Below, piece after piece: positions 44,669-56,427 of a DNA stretch of 64,000 bases. The notes beneath the pieces are model-generated. The model had not been told where the DNA came from. It made no database searches and worked only from the letters and a program-made list of their open reading frames with translations. Source of the DNA: Podospora pseudoanserina (Eukaryota > Ascomycota > Sordariomycetes > Sordariales > Podosporaceae); the NCBI RefSeq assembly GCF_035222485.1, contig NC_085920.1, forward strand, positions 6,324,001-6,388,000. The letters are read 5' to 3'. A program made the translations under genes and the position numbers. The stretch's first letter is position 1, and each line of letters begins with the position of its first letter.

Positions 44669-47600
44669 ATGGAAGAAGAGCCTACCCCACCCAACATGCT
44701 GGCCCCGCCGGCCTTGAACTCGCTCCGGGCCGGCGGCATGGAGAGATCGTTCAGCGAGAACATTCGTGAGGAGAGAGAGGAGCTCCGAGAGGCTGCCGAG
44801 CAGACTCTCAATGTCCTTCTGGATCTTAACCTCAATGGGACGATTCGATGGGTGAGCCCATCCTGGGTTGATGTGATTGGGACACCACCAGAATCCGTCA
44901 TTGGAACACCAATTGCCGACCTTGTTGTCAGCGAAGACCCGACTATCTTCTCCAAGGTTGTGCAGGACATGAAAGACGATGACCGGCGCAGCCAGTTTAT
45001 ACGATTTGCTGTCAAGCTGGGGCCCATGGCAAAGCTTTACCCGGTCGAGATGATTGGAGAGCCTGCTGAGGAAATGCCCCTCCCTACTGTTGAGCTAGAG
45101 GCCCAGGGTATCATGGTGTATAGTGGTGCGTCTGAGGGAGAAAGCCATGTGAGTTGCATCAGATGAATGCTATTTCTCGACCCAGGCGCTAATGCTTTCT
45201 CTTCAGAGCATGTGGATGATCAGACCCTGGGTAGCCCCACGAGAGATCAAGATTGATTTACCACCGGTTATCGTTGATTCTCTCGGGTCCGGCGCTGAAG
45301 TGTTGGCGAGTTACCTGACCCAACTCGCAGAATCCGGACTTGACGATCCAGCCCTCCATCCCCCGCCCCTTCCGGTTCTTTGCCGAATTTGCGAACGTCA
45401 GATTTCCCCGTGGTGGTTTGAGAAGCACACAGACCTCTGCTTGCAGGAACATCGAGCTGAGATGGATGTTCAGATGGCGCAAGAAAATCTGACCGAGCAC
45501 AGGAGCGCGATTGTCAAGGTTCTCGACGCGTTAGGAGACACTCGGCGAAGTCGCTCCTTGGTAGGGGAGCCATCGCCGCCATTGGCTGCTGAATACAAAG
45601 GGTTGCTTATTAGGGCGCCTACATCGGCTACTTCTTCCCCGGGCACATCATCGCCAATCCTTGGCGCAGGTCGGTCGCGAGAACGATCGTCTGGATTTGG
45701 ACATGCGCGAGCGCGGTCCTTCGCCGTGCGCAGGCCGCAGGTCCGGATTGTTGAGCTCTTACTGGATCTTTGCGATACAGCCATTGAAATCAGCACGCCG
45801 GCCATCAAGGAGTCGCCCCAGCCAGACGGTGAAATTCGCACGCAGTCCCCTCAGTCGGAAGGGCATATCACGCAGGTTTTACAGTGGGAGACCCCAGGAA
45901 CCAACACACTGGAACAGGAGCAGGGGCTTGCCCTGCTTTGCAGTGATACAGAAAAAGTAGCTCGGGACAAGGTGGAGGCCGTATTCCGTCACCGACGAAT
46001 CTTGGAGTATGCCGAGCGAATTCGCGTCGAGTTTGCCATTATCGTTCAAAACTGTATCGATAAAGCCTTGCGTAGTGCGGCTAGGATTGCCTCTGGACAT
46101 CCCCTCAGTGACACGACCGAGGATGAAGACGAGGCTGCCGTCATTGCGCCATCTCGGGGGGAGGAGGATATCTTTGTGGGAAGTTTTGATGAGCACCCTT
46201 CTGGTTTGGCTTTGGCATTAGAAAATGCAGATATTGATGAAGATCCTGAAAGACGGCGTTCGTCTGCTGTCCACTCTACGAGATCAAGCAGTCCCCGAGA
46301 GTGCCCAACGCCGCGATCTCACCGAGGTGCCACAGCCAACTTTTCGGGTGCGAATCAGTCTCGACGAGAATCAATGATTTTTGAGAGCGATGCGGGTGCG
46401 GACAGCGATGGAAGCTTGCGATCAGCATCCGTGGCGTCAAGGCCGCCACCGCGGACAGACTCGCCCATGTCCGAGTTCAGTGATCTCCGCCGGCAGGCAA
46501 GTTCGCGACAACATCATCGCAGAAGCCTGATTCTCCCCGGAGCCGTGTCTCCGCGGCGGCAGGAATCACCATCACGTATGGGTCCGCCGTCGTCCCCCCT
46601 TCGGATTCACAAGCCCCGTAACTTTCCCTTCTCCTCGGACGCTCTTGTGTCTCCTGAGGCGTCCCCGTTGCTCACACATAGCGAGTTCACTTCGCCGAGC
46701 GTTCCCCATCATGTTCACCACAGAAGACAATCCTCGGCTGCTGTCTCGGCATCCACCGGGGACTTGCCCCTGAGCATCAAACCGCCTGTATCGCCACGAC
46801 TAGCGCCTCAAGCCAAGGCCGTGCCTCCATCGATCAGAGACTTCGAGATCATCAAGCCCATCAGCAAAGGCGCGTTTGGTAGCGTCTATTTGTCCAAAAA
46901 GAAGTCGACAGGCGAGTACTTTGCCATCAAAGTACTCAAGAAAGCTGACATGGTCGCCAAGAATCAGGTCACCAACGTTAAAGCGGAACGGGCCATCATG
47001 ATGTGGCAAGGTGAAAGCGACTTTGTTGCCAAGCTATACTGGACCTTTTCGAGCAAAGACTACCTGTACCTCGTAATGGAGTACCTCAATGGAGGGGATT
47101 GTGCGGCACTCATCAAGATTCTGGGCGGTCTATCTGAGGAATGGGCAAAGAAGTATCTGGGCGAGGTTGTTCTCGGTGTTGAGCACTTGCACAGCCGCGG
47201 AATCGTTCACCGAGATCTCAAGCCTGATAACCTGCTGATTGATCAGAAGGGCCACTTGAAGTTGACCGACTTCGGTCTTTCACGGATGGGTTTGATTGGT
47301 AGGCAGAAGCGGGCACTGAACAGCGGCACTGATGCTGCCCCCGACTTGCTCAAGCAAGGACCGTTCGCTCGGTCGACATCCATCGCATCATCCAGGTCGA
47401 CTTCCATGGACCTTCACGGCCGCAGCCACTCGCCTGGCTCCACGCCGCAAATGACTCCTAGCGATTGCGCCGTGAGCCTAGGACCACCCTCCTACTTCAA
47501 CCTTGGCACATTGTCGCAGGAACCACGTCGTGTGTCCACTCAGCGCAGCGACAGTGGCGGTAGTGAAGCACTGTCGCAGATGATTGGGAATCTATCTTTG

Positions 47601-50561
47601 GCTGATCCTCAAGTGAGCTACTCATCATCGGCCATTCTTTCCCCTGCCGAGGGGAGTGAAGTTGAGCCTGGCGCATCCCCAGACTTTGCCTCCCTTTCCC
47701 ACGTCACTTCACACAACGGTCTCGAGTCCCACAGGGGCACTCCTCCGCAGCCATCAATGGCGCCGCCAAATTGGGCTCTGTTTGACCCCGAAGATACCAC
47801 CCGCCGCTTCGTTGGCACTCCGGATTATCTTGCTCCGGAAACAATCAAAGGCGAACCTCAAGACGAAACCAGTGATTGGTGGTCCGTTGGATGCATCTTG
47901 TACGAGTTCCTCTACGGCATCCCGCCGTTCCACGCCGGTGAGGCCGAGCAGGTATTTGAGAACATTCTTGCCCGGAGAATGACGTTTCCTGAGATGGACC
48001 CAGAGATATCACCCGAGGCCAAAGATATCATCAACAAGCTGCTTTGTATGGATCCCAGCCAACGACTGGGTGCTAACAAGGACGATAAGTTCCAGAGCGG
48101 AGGCGAGGAAATCCGTAATCATCCTTGGTTCAATGGTGTGAACTGGGACACGTTGCTTCAGGATGAGGCCGAGTTTGTGCCCCAGCCGGAAGACCCTGAG
48201 GATACCGAGTACTTCGACTCCCGTGGCGCCACGCTCCAGTCTTTTGTGGAAGAGATGGAGGATCAGAGCTCGCCCCCTCCCGGTGGCCCCCTTTCCGACA
48301 ATTTTGACCGACCGCACGATGCCCTGTCTCGGGTTAGATCCCAGGTCAACTCCATGAAGCGTGGTTTGATGCCTCTGCACATTCCTCCGCACGTTAGAGA
48401 CCACAAGAGTAGCCGGAGGCTCAGCGAACCTGTGGCCGCTGATGACTTTGGGAATTTCACTTTCAAGAACCTGCCTGTTCTCGAAAAGGCGAACAAGGAT
48501 GTGATCCAGAAACTGCGCGCAGAAGCTCTCGCGGGCTCAAACAAACCCATCAGTCCCGGCGGAGCGAGCAACAACAGCCTTACTTCTCCCGGAACAGGCC
48601 TTGAGGGTAGTCCCATCATTGCCAATCCGGTTCAGCGGACGCTATCCAATGCCAAAGCTACTCAACGGCCCCAGTCGCCCTCTGGTCTGAGCCACGCCAA
48701 CTCGTCTCCCAGTCGTGCTTCCCAGCCTTCGTCGCCCCTATTGGTCTCTTTTGTGGCAGGCCAAGGCGAGAACAGACGCAAGGCCTCTGCGAACTCGAAT
48801 ACATCGCAGCCCTCAACAACGACAAGTTCACTGCAGCCGGGAAATTTCTTCGATCTACCCCGCGTTCCGCCTAGTCTGCAGAAAGCGGCCACTAGTGTTG
48901 CTGCTTCCCCGTCCCCGGTGAAAAGTCGTGGGGGAGGGTTGCCCCCGCTGCCGCTCTCGTCACCGTCAAAGCCAATGCCGAATCACCTGATGTCTACTCC
49001 CAGGCACAGCGGAAGCTCCGTCGGCGGACGTTCCCGTTCGTTGACGGTGGGCTCGCAAGAAGGTAGCCCGGTGGCAGCAGATCTCTTCTTGGCGGCTGCT
49101 CATAAGAATCGTCGCAGCCAAGTATTTGACATGTCACCATCATCCTCGGACAACGAGGGCGACAAGGCCAATGCGCTGCTCAGAGTTCAACGACGGCGTC
49201 AAAGCTCGAGACGCATGTCATATATCGCGGCAAATGAGGGCATTCCTATTTTCCGTGCTCTCGACGTTTTGATATGCGATGATCATCCCATCTCCCGCAT
49301 GGTGATGGAAAAACTCCTGGAGAAGCTGCGGTGCCGTACCGTTGCCGTATCAACAGGTCCTGAGGCCATTCGGTACGCCATGAGCGACATCAAGTTCGAC
49401 ATCATTTTCCTGGAGTTTAGGTTGCCGCAGATTTCAGGTTGGGACGTTGCCCGTATGATACGCGAGACCAAGCATGCAAACACCCATACTCCCATTGTTG
49501 CGATCACAGCCTACTTGAAGGATCTGAACGGGCCTTATCTCTTTGACTCGCTCATCGAGAAACCGATCAGCTCATCAAAGTTAACCGAGGTTCTTTGTTC
49601 GCTTTGTCAGTGGAAAGCGCCCATGCCCGGCCAGCTGGTCAACACAACTCAAACATCGTTGCCGCTGCCGCATCCTGTTCCTTCGGGTCTCCGACAACAG
49701 GAAACCTTTCGACTTGAGGACAGCCCCACCTCTAATTCGTCTGGATATGCCAATCGTTCGAGCAGCAGCTTCCGGGAGGACTCAATCGCATCTAGTCTAT
49801 ATGGAGACTCGGAGTCCGTCATGACAGACGACATTCCGGTTCTGATCAGCAGGAAAGCCACTGGTGACTGGGAAGAGGGCGGCGGACTTGGCATCTCAGG
49901 TGGCGAGGAGATATTGTCGGGCCAAGGCGAGCCGATGAGGTCTCCCACGCTCCCTCATCTGGTGACTCAGCAATCAGCACCAAGCCAGATGGAACACTCG
50001 CCGCTCCAAAAGAAAGGACCGATGCCTCAGCGTTCCTTTGAGAAGTTAAAGGCGAGGCGCGAGTCGCTCGAAAAACGGAGGTTCGAGGGCAATGTTGATT
50101 CGGCTGATGACGAAGACGACGAGCTGGATGCGGGGGGGACTGGCCGTACCCCGGCCTCTCCATCCGCTAAACACTCGCGCGCTAAGCAACAGCTGCCCTC
50201 GTCCAAGCTTGGCATCGAGATGATGAGGGCAAACAGCCACGACAGCATGCTAGAGCCTCAGACACAAGTAGCCACGCCGAATCATGAAGGTCAGCTTGAA
50301 TTCCCCGAGAGTATCGCGCCGGAGATTGCCCCAACTCCTATCACGCCGCTTTCCAAGGTGGTGGAGGATCTCAACGAGGGAGTAGAGACGCCACCGGCTG
50401 CTGAAGGAGAAAACGTCGACAAGGCAGATATCGACGTGGATGAGACTCCCCGTCCCAATTCGACCCTGGCATTCATGGCGTCCATTGACGAAGACCCGAC
50501 TCCTCGCCCCCCTGCGCGGGTAACCGATAGAGACAACGTCTTGCCTTTTTCTGGGATTTAG
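44669..50561 (+). CDS. RIM15: Rim15-type PAS / C2HC finger / AGC kinase / receiver protein
   Basis: Nutrient-responsive kinase controlling quiescence, stationary phase and stress responses downstream of TOR/PKA. Two exons, 44669-45148 and 45207-50561, give 1944 aa. Order: a PAS-like region (about 45-150); a C2HC finger Cys219-x2-Cys222...His234-x3-Cys238 (LCRICERQ, FEKHTDLC); Ser/Pro/Arg-rich disordered sequence; an AGC kinase (about 705-1135) with SKGAFGSVYL, HRDLKPDN (Asp830), DFG (Asp848), an insert of about 170 residues, and GTPDYLAPE (about 1030); a long Ser/Pro-rich region; and a receiver domain (about 1512-1625). The receiver keeps the acidic pair (CDDH, 1518-1519) and the Lys (EKP, 1612), but Glu1563 (FLEFRLP) stands where the phosphoacceptor Asp is expected. 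It therefore probably does not take a phosphate. Confidence 0.95.
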
Positions 50562-51538
50562 ATTGCCGCTACAAGCCCCAACCACAAACACACACATACA
50601 CATAACACATACACGAACCCAAGATTTCCTTTCATTGTCTTGTCAACATATCATCGCTCAATATTTCATTTTGAGTCAGCGCGGCGTTTTACTGGCGGGA
50701 AGGAAGCTTGATGGAAGCTGAAGACTGCATCACGAACCAACTCTTTGCTTTTGCTCTTTCATTTGTTATTTTTTTTTTGGCATAGTGTGTACGAGTTGAT
50801 TAGTCGAGCATCAAGAAGTGAAGTTGGGATGAGGAAGATGGTAGTGTTGTTTCAGATATGTTTTTTTTTTGCAAGCTGACTTAGGCACATGTGTTTGCCC
50901 GACAAGGAAGGAGGGATTGAACGTTGTATTGCACAGCAGATACATTTTGGAGTGTGATATTTTGGCGATGAAGATGGTTCGTTTGAACAAATTGATTTGA
51001 GATGAGTTGAGCTTTTGCGGGTTTTGTTGTGTGCTTCTTGAATGTTGTATGTCGCATACCCCCCGTTTTTTTGAGCGTGCTTTGCAGAGCGATTTGTGGG
51101 ATGATAGTAAGCACGCTTTTGCAGAGGATGTAACCTTTTGTGGGATTAGGTCACAGGGCTTGGGGGGTGAGAGTGTTAATATAAGATACTAGATTGCAAA
51201 GCGGCTGTTCTCATGATGGTGATATATCTGTGCACTGAGATGGCCTGTCCACGAGAAGCTGGCGAGTTAGTGTAAGGTTAAGACAGGAGGATAGGAGGCG
51301 CTCTCCTTGAGGGTTGGGTAGCGTGAGGTGAGCTGTGACTAGCCGGCCGGGCTTCTCCGTATGCGGCTCGGGGTCCTTGTGGCTTGCAGCAGCCGAGACA
51401 TTTTTTGACTGCAACACGACATGACTTCACACAGGGCTTCTGCTGTGAAGTGTGTGCCGACTTCCGTTGAAGTTTTCCGCCTTTTCGTCTTCCCCACAGG
51501 CCAACAACCATATATTATCCACCTTCTCGAAGTCCACC

Positions 51539-51930
51539 CACGTGTGTAAACTATTGGATCAGAATAGCCCCGAGGGTGCCCGCTGTTGAGTTTACGGATG
51601 GTAGGGATGTGACCCCGAACATGCTGTACATTCGGCCGCATTCATGGGAGCTGGCGGACAGCATATTCCTGTGTCGCGTGCTCAACATCCGGATCAGCAT
51701 TGCACAGTCTGCCCTATGAGAACAACCTGAGTAGCACAGAAAGCCAAGCACAAATAAGCTCACTTGGCTGTATTGGCATCATTGGCATTGCATTGGCAAA
51801 GCATTGGCGACATTGCTTGTTGTTGTCTTGGGAGCTCTTGGGGGTGGCTTGACTGTCCTAGCTGCGGGTTCAGTCCTAGGACCATCCTTGACCCCGCGAG
51901 CCCCCACCAGTGTCAAGAAGTGTCCACGTG
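51539..51930. promoter_or_regulatory. Two CACGTG boxes upstream of the permease
   Basis: CACGTG at 51539-51544 and 51925-51930, about 1.46 and 1.07 kb before the permease start. CACGTG is the core site of the phosphate-starvation regulator PHO4/NUC-1, among other bHLH factors. Given a phosphate-type permease downstream the match is suggestive, but the distance is large. Confidence 0.35.
51772..51807 (-). promoter_or_regulatory. Four phased inverted CCAAT boxes
   Basis: ATTGG begins at 51772, 51781, 51792 and 51803 (spacing 9, 11 and 11 nt), inside a degenerate tandem repeat of the type ATTGGCA(T/A)NN. All sites face the same side of the helix. Confidence 0.5.
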
Positions 51931-52999
51931 CACGGGACTTGCCTCGACCGCCTCGAACACCACAGGAGCGCAGGCCGAGCAAGAGTCAGCAATATTCCAT
52001 GCGAGTTTGTCTAAAGCTCTGACTCTTGGAGGCGAAGGTAGGGGCCGGTGCTTAGGCGAAGCTCGGTGGCAGACCAAAGCAGGCTCTTCAAGGGGTGCGG
52101 ACCCCTGAATGGGAAGATTGGACGATGATGGCCTTGACTATCAGTTTCCAGCTGATCGGGCGGTAAAGACTGATAAAGATGGATCGAGTCACCGCCGAGA
52201 GAAGTGTTGGTGCCGAGGCCTGAAAGCAAAGCTTTGTGAAAGCTTTGGAGCTTCACATCAGTAGCGACAGGCAGCTGCCGCCTGGCTGCTCGTTGAAAAG
52301 CGGCCCACGCGACCACTTTCCGTATGGGGCAGAGCACAAAATATGGGGGGAGTGGCAAGGTGGCCGGCAGTCGAGCAAGTTGTAGAAATTGCTGAGAGGG
52401 CGATACCACGCCTCCAAACTCGCCAAAAAGTGACCAAACGCCCCTCTCTTTAGACTCCATGGCGTTGTGCCACTGCCCGCTGCGTAGATTCCCGTGACAA
52501 GACAAACCCTGTCCTGCGGTAAGCTTTCTTTCGTGAAAAGAGAAAAAAAAAACCACATCCCCACCCCTCCTCACATCGGCCATCGTCGCTGCTGGCCCCG
52601 AGGGAGTGGACGTTTTATCCATCAAGACCCCTCTCCCGCCTCCCGTGCTCCATCACACCTTCCCCTCTACAAAGTACACAACACCCACACCTACCCACAG
52701 ATTACTTTACTTAAAAGGAAGTTGAAAACGTTTTGACCTTTTCCCCTTCTTCCCCTTCTTCCCCTTCCCCTCTTCCTTCCGCAAGTCTCAACGAACGACT
52801 AGTGGACTAGCCGGGACACTGGCTCGGTTTTAAACTTTACCTTTTCTCCCCCTTCCCACTTCCCTTATTTTTTTCTTCTACACCCTCCCCTACAACTACC
52901 CTTATCTTCGGTATCTCTTCCTTTTTATCACCAGCTCGAACCTGAGCATCTGGTTTGTTTGCCAAAGCGCGGGGGGATTTTTACGTACAGAATCGGCAG

Positions 53000-55147
53000 A
53001 TGGCCGACCTCCTCCGTCACCATCGTCACCACGCCCCCGGGGCGGGAGAGATCCCTGTCCCCCACGGCCCCTCCACCGGCGACGAGCACGAACACTACCC
53101 CAAATCCGTCAGCATGGACCAGCAACATGCCATCTTCTCGTACCTCACCCACCCGGACGACTGCTACACCCCCGAGGGGACGTACTGGGCCGACCTCCCA
53201 CTCAAGGAGCGGGTCAAGTTTGTGAACAATGTGCAGAACAAGGAGGCCTGGGAGGAAGTCAAGGCGATAGGCAGGATGATGAAGGAGGATCCGCTGAGCC
53301 CGGTGTCGTGGTACTGGACGAATGCGGTGCTGCCTGGTGCCGGGCTGGGATTGGAGGGTTATGTGTTGTTCAGTATTGGGAATTTGGAGCCGCTGTTCAG
53401 ATCTACCTGGCCGCAGTGCTGGGGGAAGAACGCGACCGAGTGCAGCGCCAACTGGGTTGCTTCGGTGACGTATTTGGAGGTTATTGGTATTATGGTTGGC
53501 CAGATGGCTGTGGGGGTTATTGGAGATTGGATTGGCAGACGATGGGGGTTGATTCAGGATGCTGCGATCATGTTTGTGGGTTTGCTGATGATCACGGCGA
53601 GTTGGGGCCTGGATCTCAATGGCTGGGTTATCTGCTATGCTTGGAGTTTGTCCTTCTATGGTGAGTTTGGGAAGAGAACCGGTGGGAGTTTGGACATTGG
53701 CTAACGAGTGATCACAGGTTTCGGTGTTGGTGGTGAATATCCTATTACTGCTACTTCATCGATGGAAAACGCGGTTTCCGCCGGCAAGCTGTCTACGAGA
53801 GAGGACCGTCTTCACCGCGGACGCAAGGTCACCATGGCCTTTTTGATGCAAGGTTGGGGTCAGTTTTTCAACCAGGCTTTGCTGATCATTCTCCTCCTGA
53901 TTTTCCACCACGGCGACGGCAACCCGCCCTACGGCACAACGACCACCCAATGGCTTTGGCGCGTGTCGTTTGCCATCCCTGCTGTCGGTACGCTATGGCT
54001 TGTGTACCACCGTGCCTACAAGATGCCGCACGCGGGCCGCCAGCTCGCAGCTGTCAAGAAGAAGAGCAACGTCACAGGTTACGATGTAGATTCCCTCCGC
54101 CTTGCCTGCAACATCTTTGGCGGTCGTTTGCTTGCCACCGCTGGCACATGGTTCTGCAACGACGTCTTCTTCTACGGCAACAAGCTTTTCCAGGCTCAGT
54201 TTATCGCTGTCTTGAGCGGGCCGACTGAGTCCGTCATGACTGGATGGATTTGGAACTTGTACAACGTCATTGTATCGCTTGTTGGGTACTATCTCGCCTC
54301 TATCCTCATCGACAACAAGTTCTATGGCCGCAAGATGATGCAGCAGGTCGGTTTCTTGATGTGCTTCATCATGTTCGTCGTCCCCGCCTTCAACTACGAA
54401 TATTATACCTCTCCGGCCGGTATCAAGGCGTTTCAGGCCATGTACTTCCTCTCGAGTTTCTTCAACCAATTCGGTCCCAACAGCGTCACTTTCCTCGTGG
54501 CTGGCGAGGTCTTCCCTACGCCCATCCGCGCCTCTGCCCACGGCTTCAGCGCTTGCATCGGCAAGGCTGGTGCTTTGCTTGCTTCAGTTCTGTACAACTA
54601 CATTGACACTCAGACAAAGTTCTATGTCGTTCCATGGTTCGGTCTCGCGGGTATGCTTCTTACCTGGCTTTTCCTTCCTGACACCACCGGCCTCGATCTT
54701 AAGGAGCAAGAGCGTCGCTGGGCCTACATCCGCGCCGGTCGCGACCAGGATTACCATGGCATTGCCGTTCACCCCAAGCACCTGTCTCTCTGGGAGCGGT
54801 TGAGAGGTGTAGGCAAGAACTACAACCCTGAGCTGGACCGCAGGCAGAAGATTGAGGACATTCGTGAGGAGTGGGAGGGCAAGGAAAGAGCTCGTGCCCA
54901 GAAGGAGGCGGGTGGTGATGCGACTGGGATGGATGATTTGAGTGACGATGAGTGGACAGATGAGGTGCATCATTACTTCAGAAACACCCGGGAGCCATCG
55001 GAGAAGGAGAGAGCTGCGGCTGTTACTGGCAAGGGTGGAGAGATCATGATGACACCGGCGAGCATTTCGACGCCTTCGAGTGCGGCCATGACCGAGAAGG
55101 GTGATGAGGAGAAGCCTGGTTCTTCATCTGCGTCGTCGGCGAGGTAG
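53000..55147 (+). CDS. MFS permease, phosphate / glycerophosphodiester (PHO/GIT1-like) type
   Basis: Plasma-membrane proton symporter of the major facilitator superfamily, probably for inorganic phosphate or a phosphodiester. Two exons, 53000-53660 and 53718-55147, give 696 aa; the junction gives SFYGFGVGGEYPITA, the conserved second MFS motif of this group. Seen: a hydrophilic His-rich N-terminus (HHRHH) of about 100 residues; membrane segments beginning at WTNAVLPGAGLGLEGYVLF; the loop motif GDWIGRRWG; FLMQGWGQFFNQ; and FGPNSVTFLVAGEVFPTPIRASAHG in the second half. A long acidic/Lys-rich cytosolic C-tail (about 150 residues, DDLSDDEW) follows. An alternative frame start 15 codons upstream lacks an ATG. 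The substrate is inferred from family resemblance only. Confidence 0.85.
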
Positions 55148-55786
55148 CAACGTTGGTGACCATGGGGTTTGGTGGCTTTTTGATGTTGGCTGTTTTTTTT
55201 GTTGGTGAACTGGTCGAACCGGGATTCGTGCATGATACTTGTGGAAGAGCAATGGAGTTTAGGAGTCTCATGGGGTCCTGTGTCGAGCAAGGAAGAAAAG
55301 CACAAGTTTTATTGATCATTCATTTTTGATGCTTGACTGTCCTGCTTTCCCATGTTTCGTGATATCTCATGTGCTTAGCTTCTGACGGTGGTATTTCATT
55401 GGGATACCAGAGGTAGCGAGTATGGCTGACAGGCGTGTAGAGGATAGATTGGCGGTGGATATTTCGGATCAGCTAGATGATTGAATTTAATGACAAGGTA
55501 AATTGAAGGAAGTATATTTGTTGGATAGTATCTTTGACCAAAATAAAGACATTTCGAAGACGCAGAATACCTCCTCGCTTCCTCAGCAACCCCTATGCAC
55601 CCCAGACATTTGTGCATTGCATACCCGTTCCGAATATGCAGCACCTTGCCTCTCCCTGCACGTCTTTGACGCTATTACTTAAGAGAAAAAGACCCTGATT
55701 TGTCAACGCATTTCCAATAATTCGTGAAGCCATCACTATGATGGTGATGGTGGGGATTGCAAAAAAGGATCTGACTCCAAGTTGTA
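55148..55786. other. Permease 3' region
   Basis: 639 nt between the permease stop and tRNA-Trp. No gene seen. Confidence 0.4.
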
Positions 55787-55858
55787 TGACCCCAACCCGA
55801 TTTGAACGGATAACCTTTCGATCTGGAGTCGAACGCGCTACCGTTGCGCCATGAGGCC
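55787..55858 (-). tRNA. tRNA-Trp (CCA anticodon), no intron
   Basis: A complete 72-nt cloverleaf on the minus strand: acceptor GGCCTCA/TGGGGTC, D stem GCGC/GCGC, anticodon stem TTCGA/TCGAA with loop CTCCAGA, T arm ATCCG-TTCAAAT-CGGGT, discriminator A. T-runs occur downstream on the minus strand (revcomp of 55761-55766), as for Pol III termination. Confidence 0.94.
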
Positions 55859-56427
55859 TCTTGCTTGATGTGGAGTTGAGTACGAATGTCGGTTTATGAA
55901 AAGAGCAGTTCGGAGGTGGCTGCTCCGAAAGCGCAGAGAAAAAAAAAAAAGTGGACGTGGTTTTCCGACAACAAAACAACAACCGGCTAGGGGAGGCGGA
56001 AAGGGGTCCGAAAAGGGGTTTGAATAACAAGGCGGTTAGTCAGCATTTTTTTGGCAAGGTGGGGGGAGGTTTCGGGGGGTGTCCGGGGAAGATGATTGGG
56101 TAATGCTGCATGGGGCTCCTTGGCGTTTTATAAGCGGGCAGATAAGGCTGTCGGTGGTATTGTTAGGGAACAGGCAAGGAAGGCAATGATCCAAACAAGC
56201 TGTTTGGTGTAGGACAGGAAAAGGGTGGTGTCAAGACAGGAGGGGGTCGATCACTCGTCTTTATACTATACAGCTGTGTCACTTGATCCCACCACTCAAA
56301 CAACGTGATGGTGATGTAATAAATATCCAATTCATCCTCTACTTTGGAGTCCATTCCACAATAAGTCCTCGCTCCCCCTCTCCCCCCCCCCCTTCTTCCC
56401 CTTCGCGGTACTTACTTAGCTAACCGG
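55859..56427. other. Region between tRNA-Trp and the Zn2Cys6 gene
   Basis: 569 nt with no gene seen. The C-run at about 56386-56394 lies just downstream of the factor's stop codon on its strand. Confidence 0.35.

Larger units (their letters stand above)
50562..52999. other. Kinase 3' region and permease promoter
   Basis: 2.4 kb without a supported gene. Visible elements are two CACGTG boxes (51539-51544 and 51925-51930), a phased array of four ATTGG motifs (51772-51807), and a strongly pyrimidine-rich tract at 52740-52930. A TACGTACAG just before the permease start suggests a 5' UTR intron acceptor. Confidence 0.5.
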
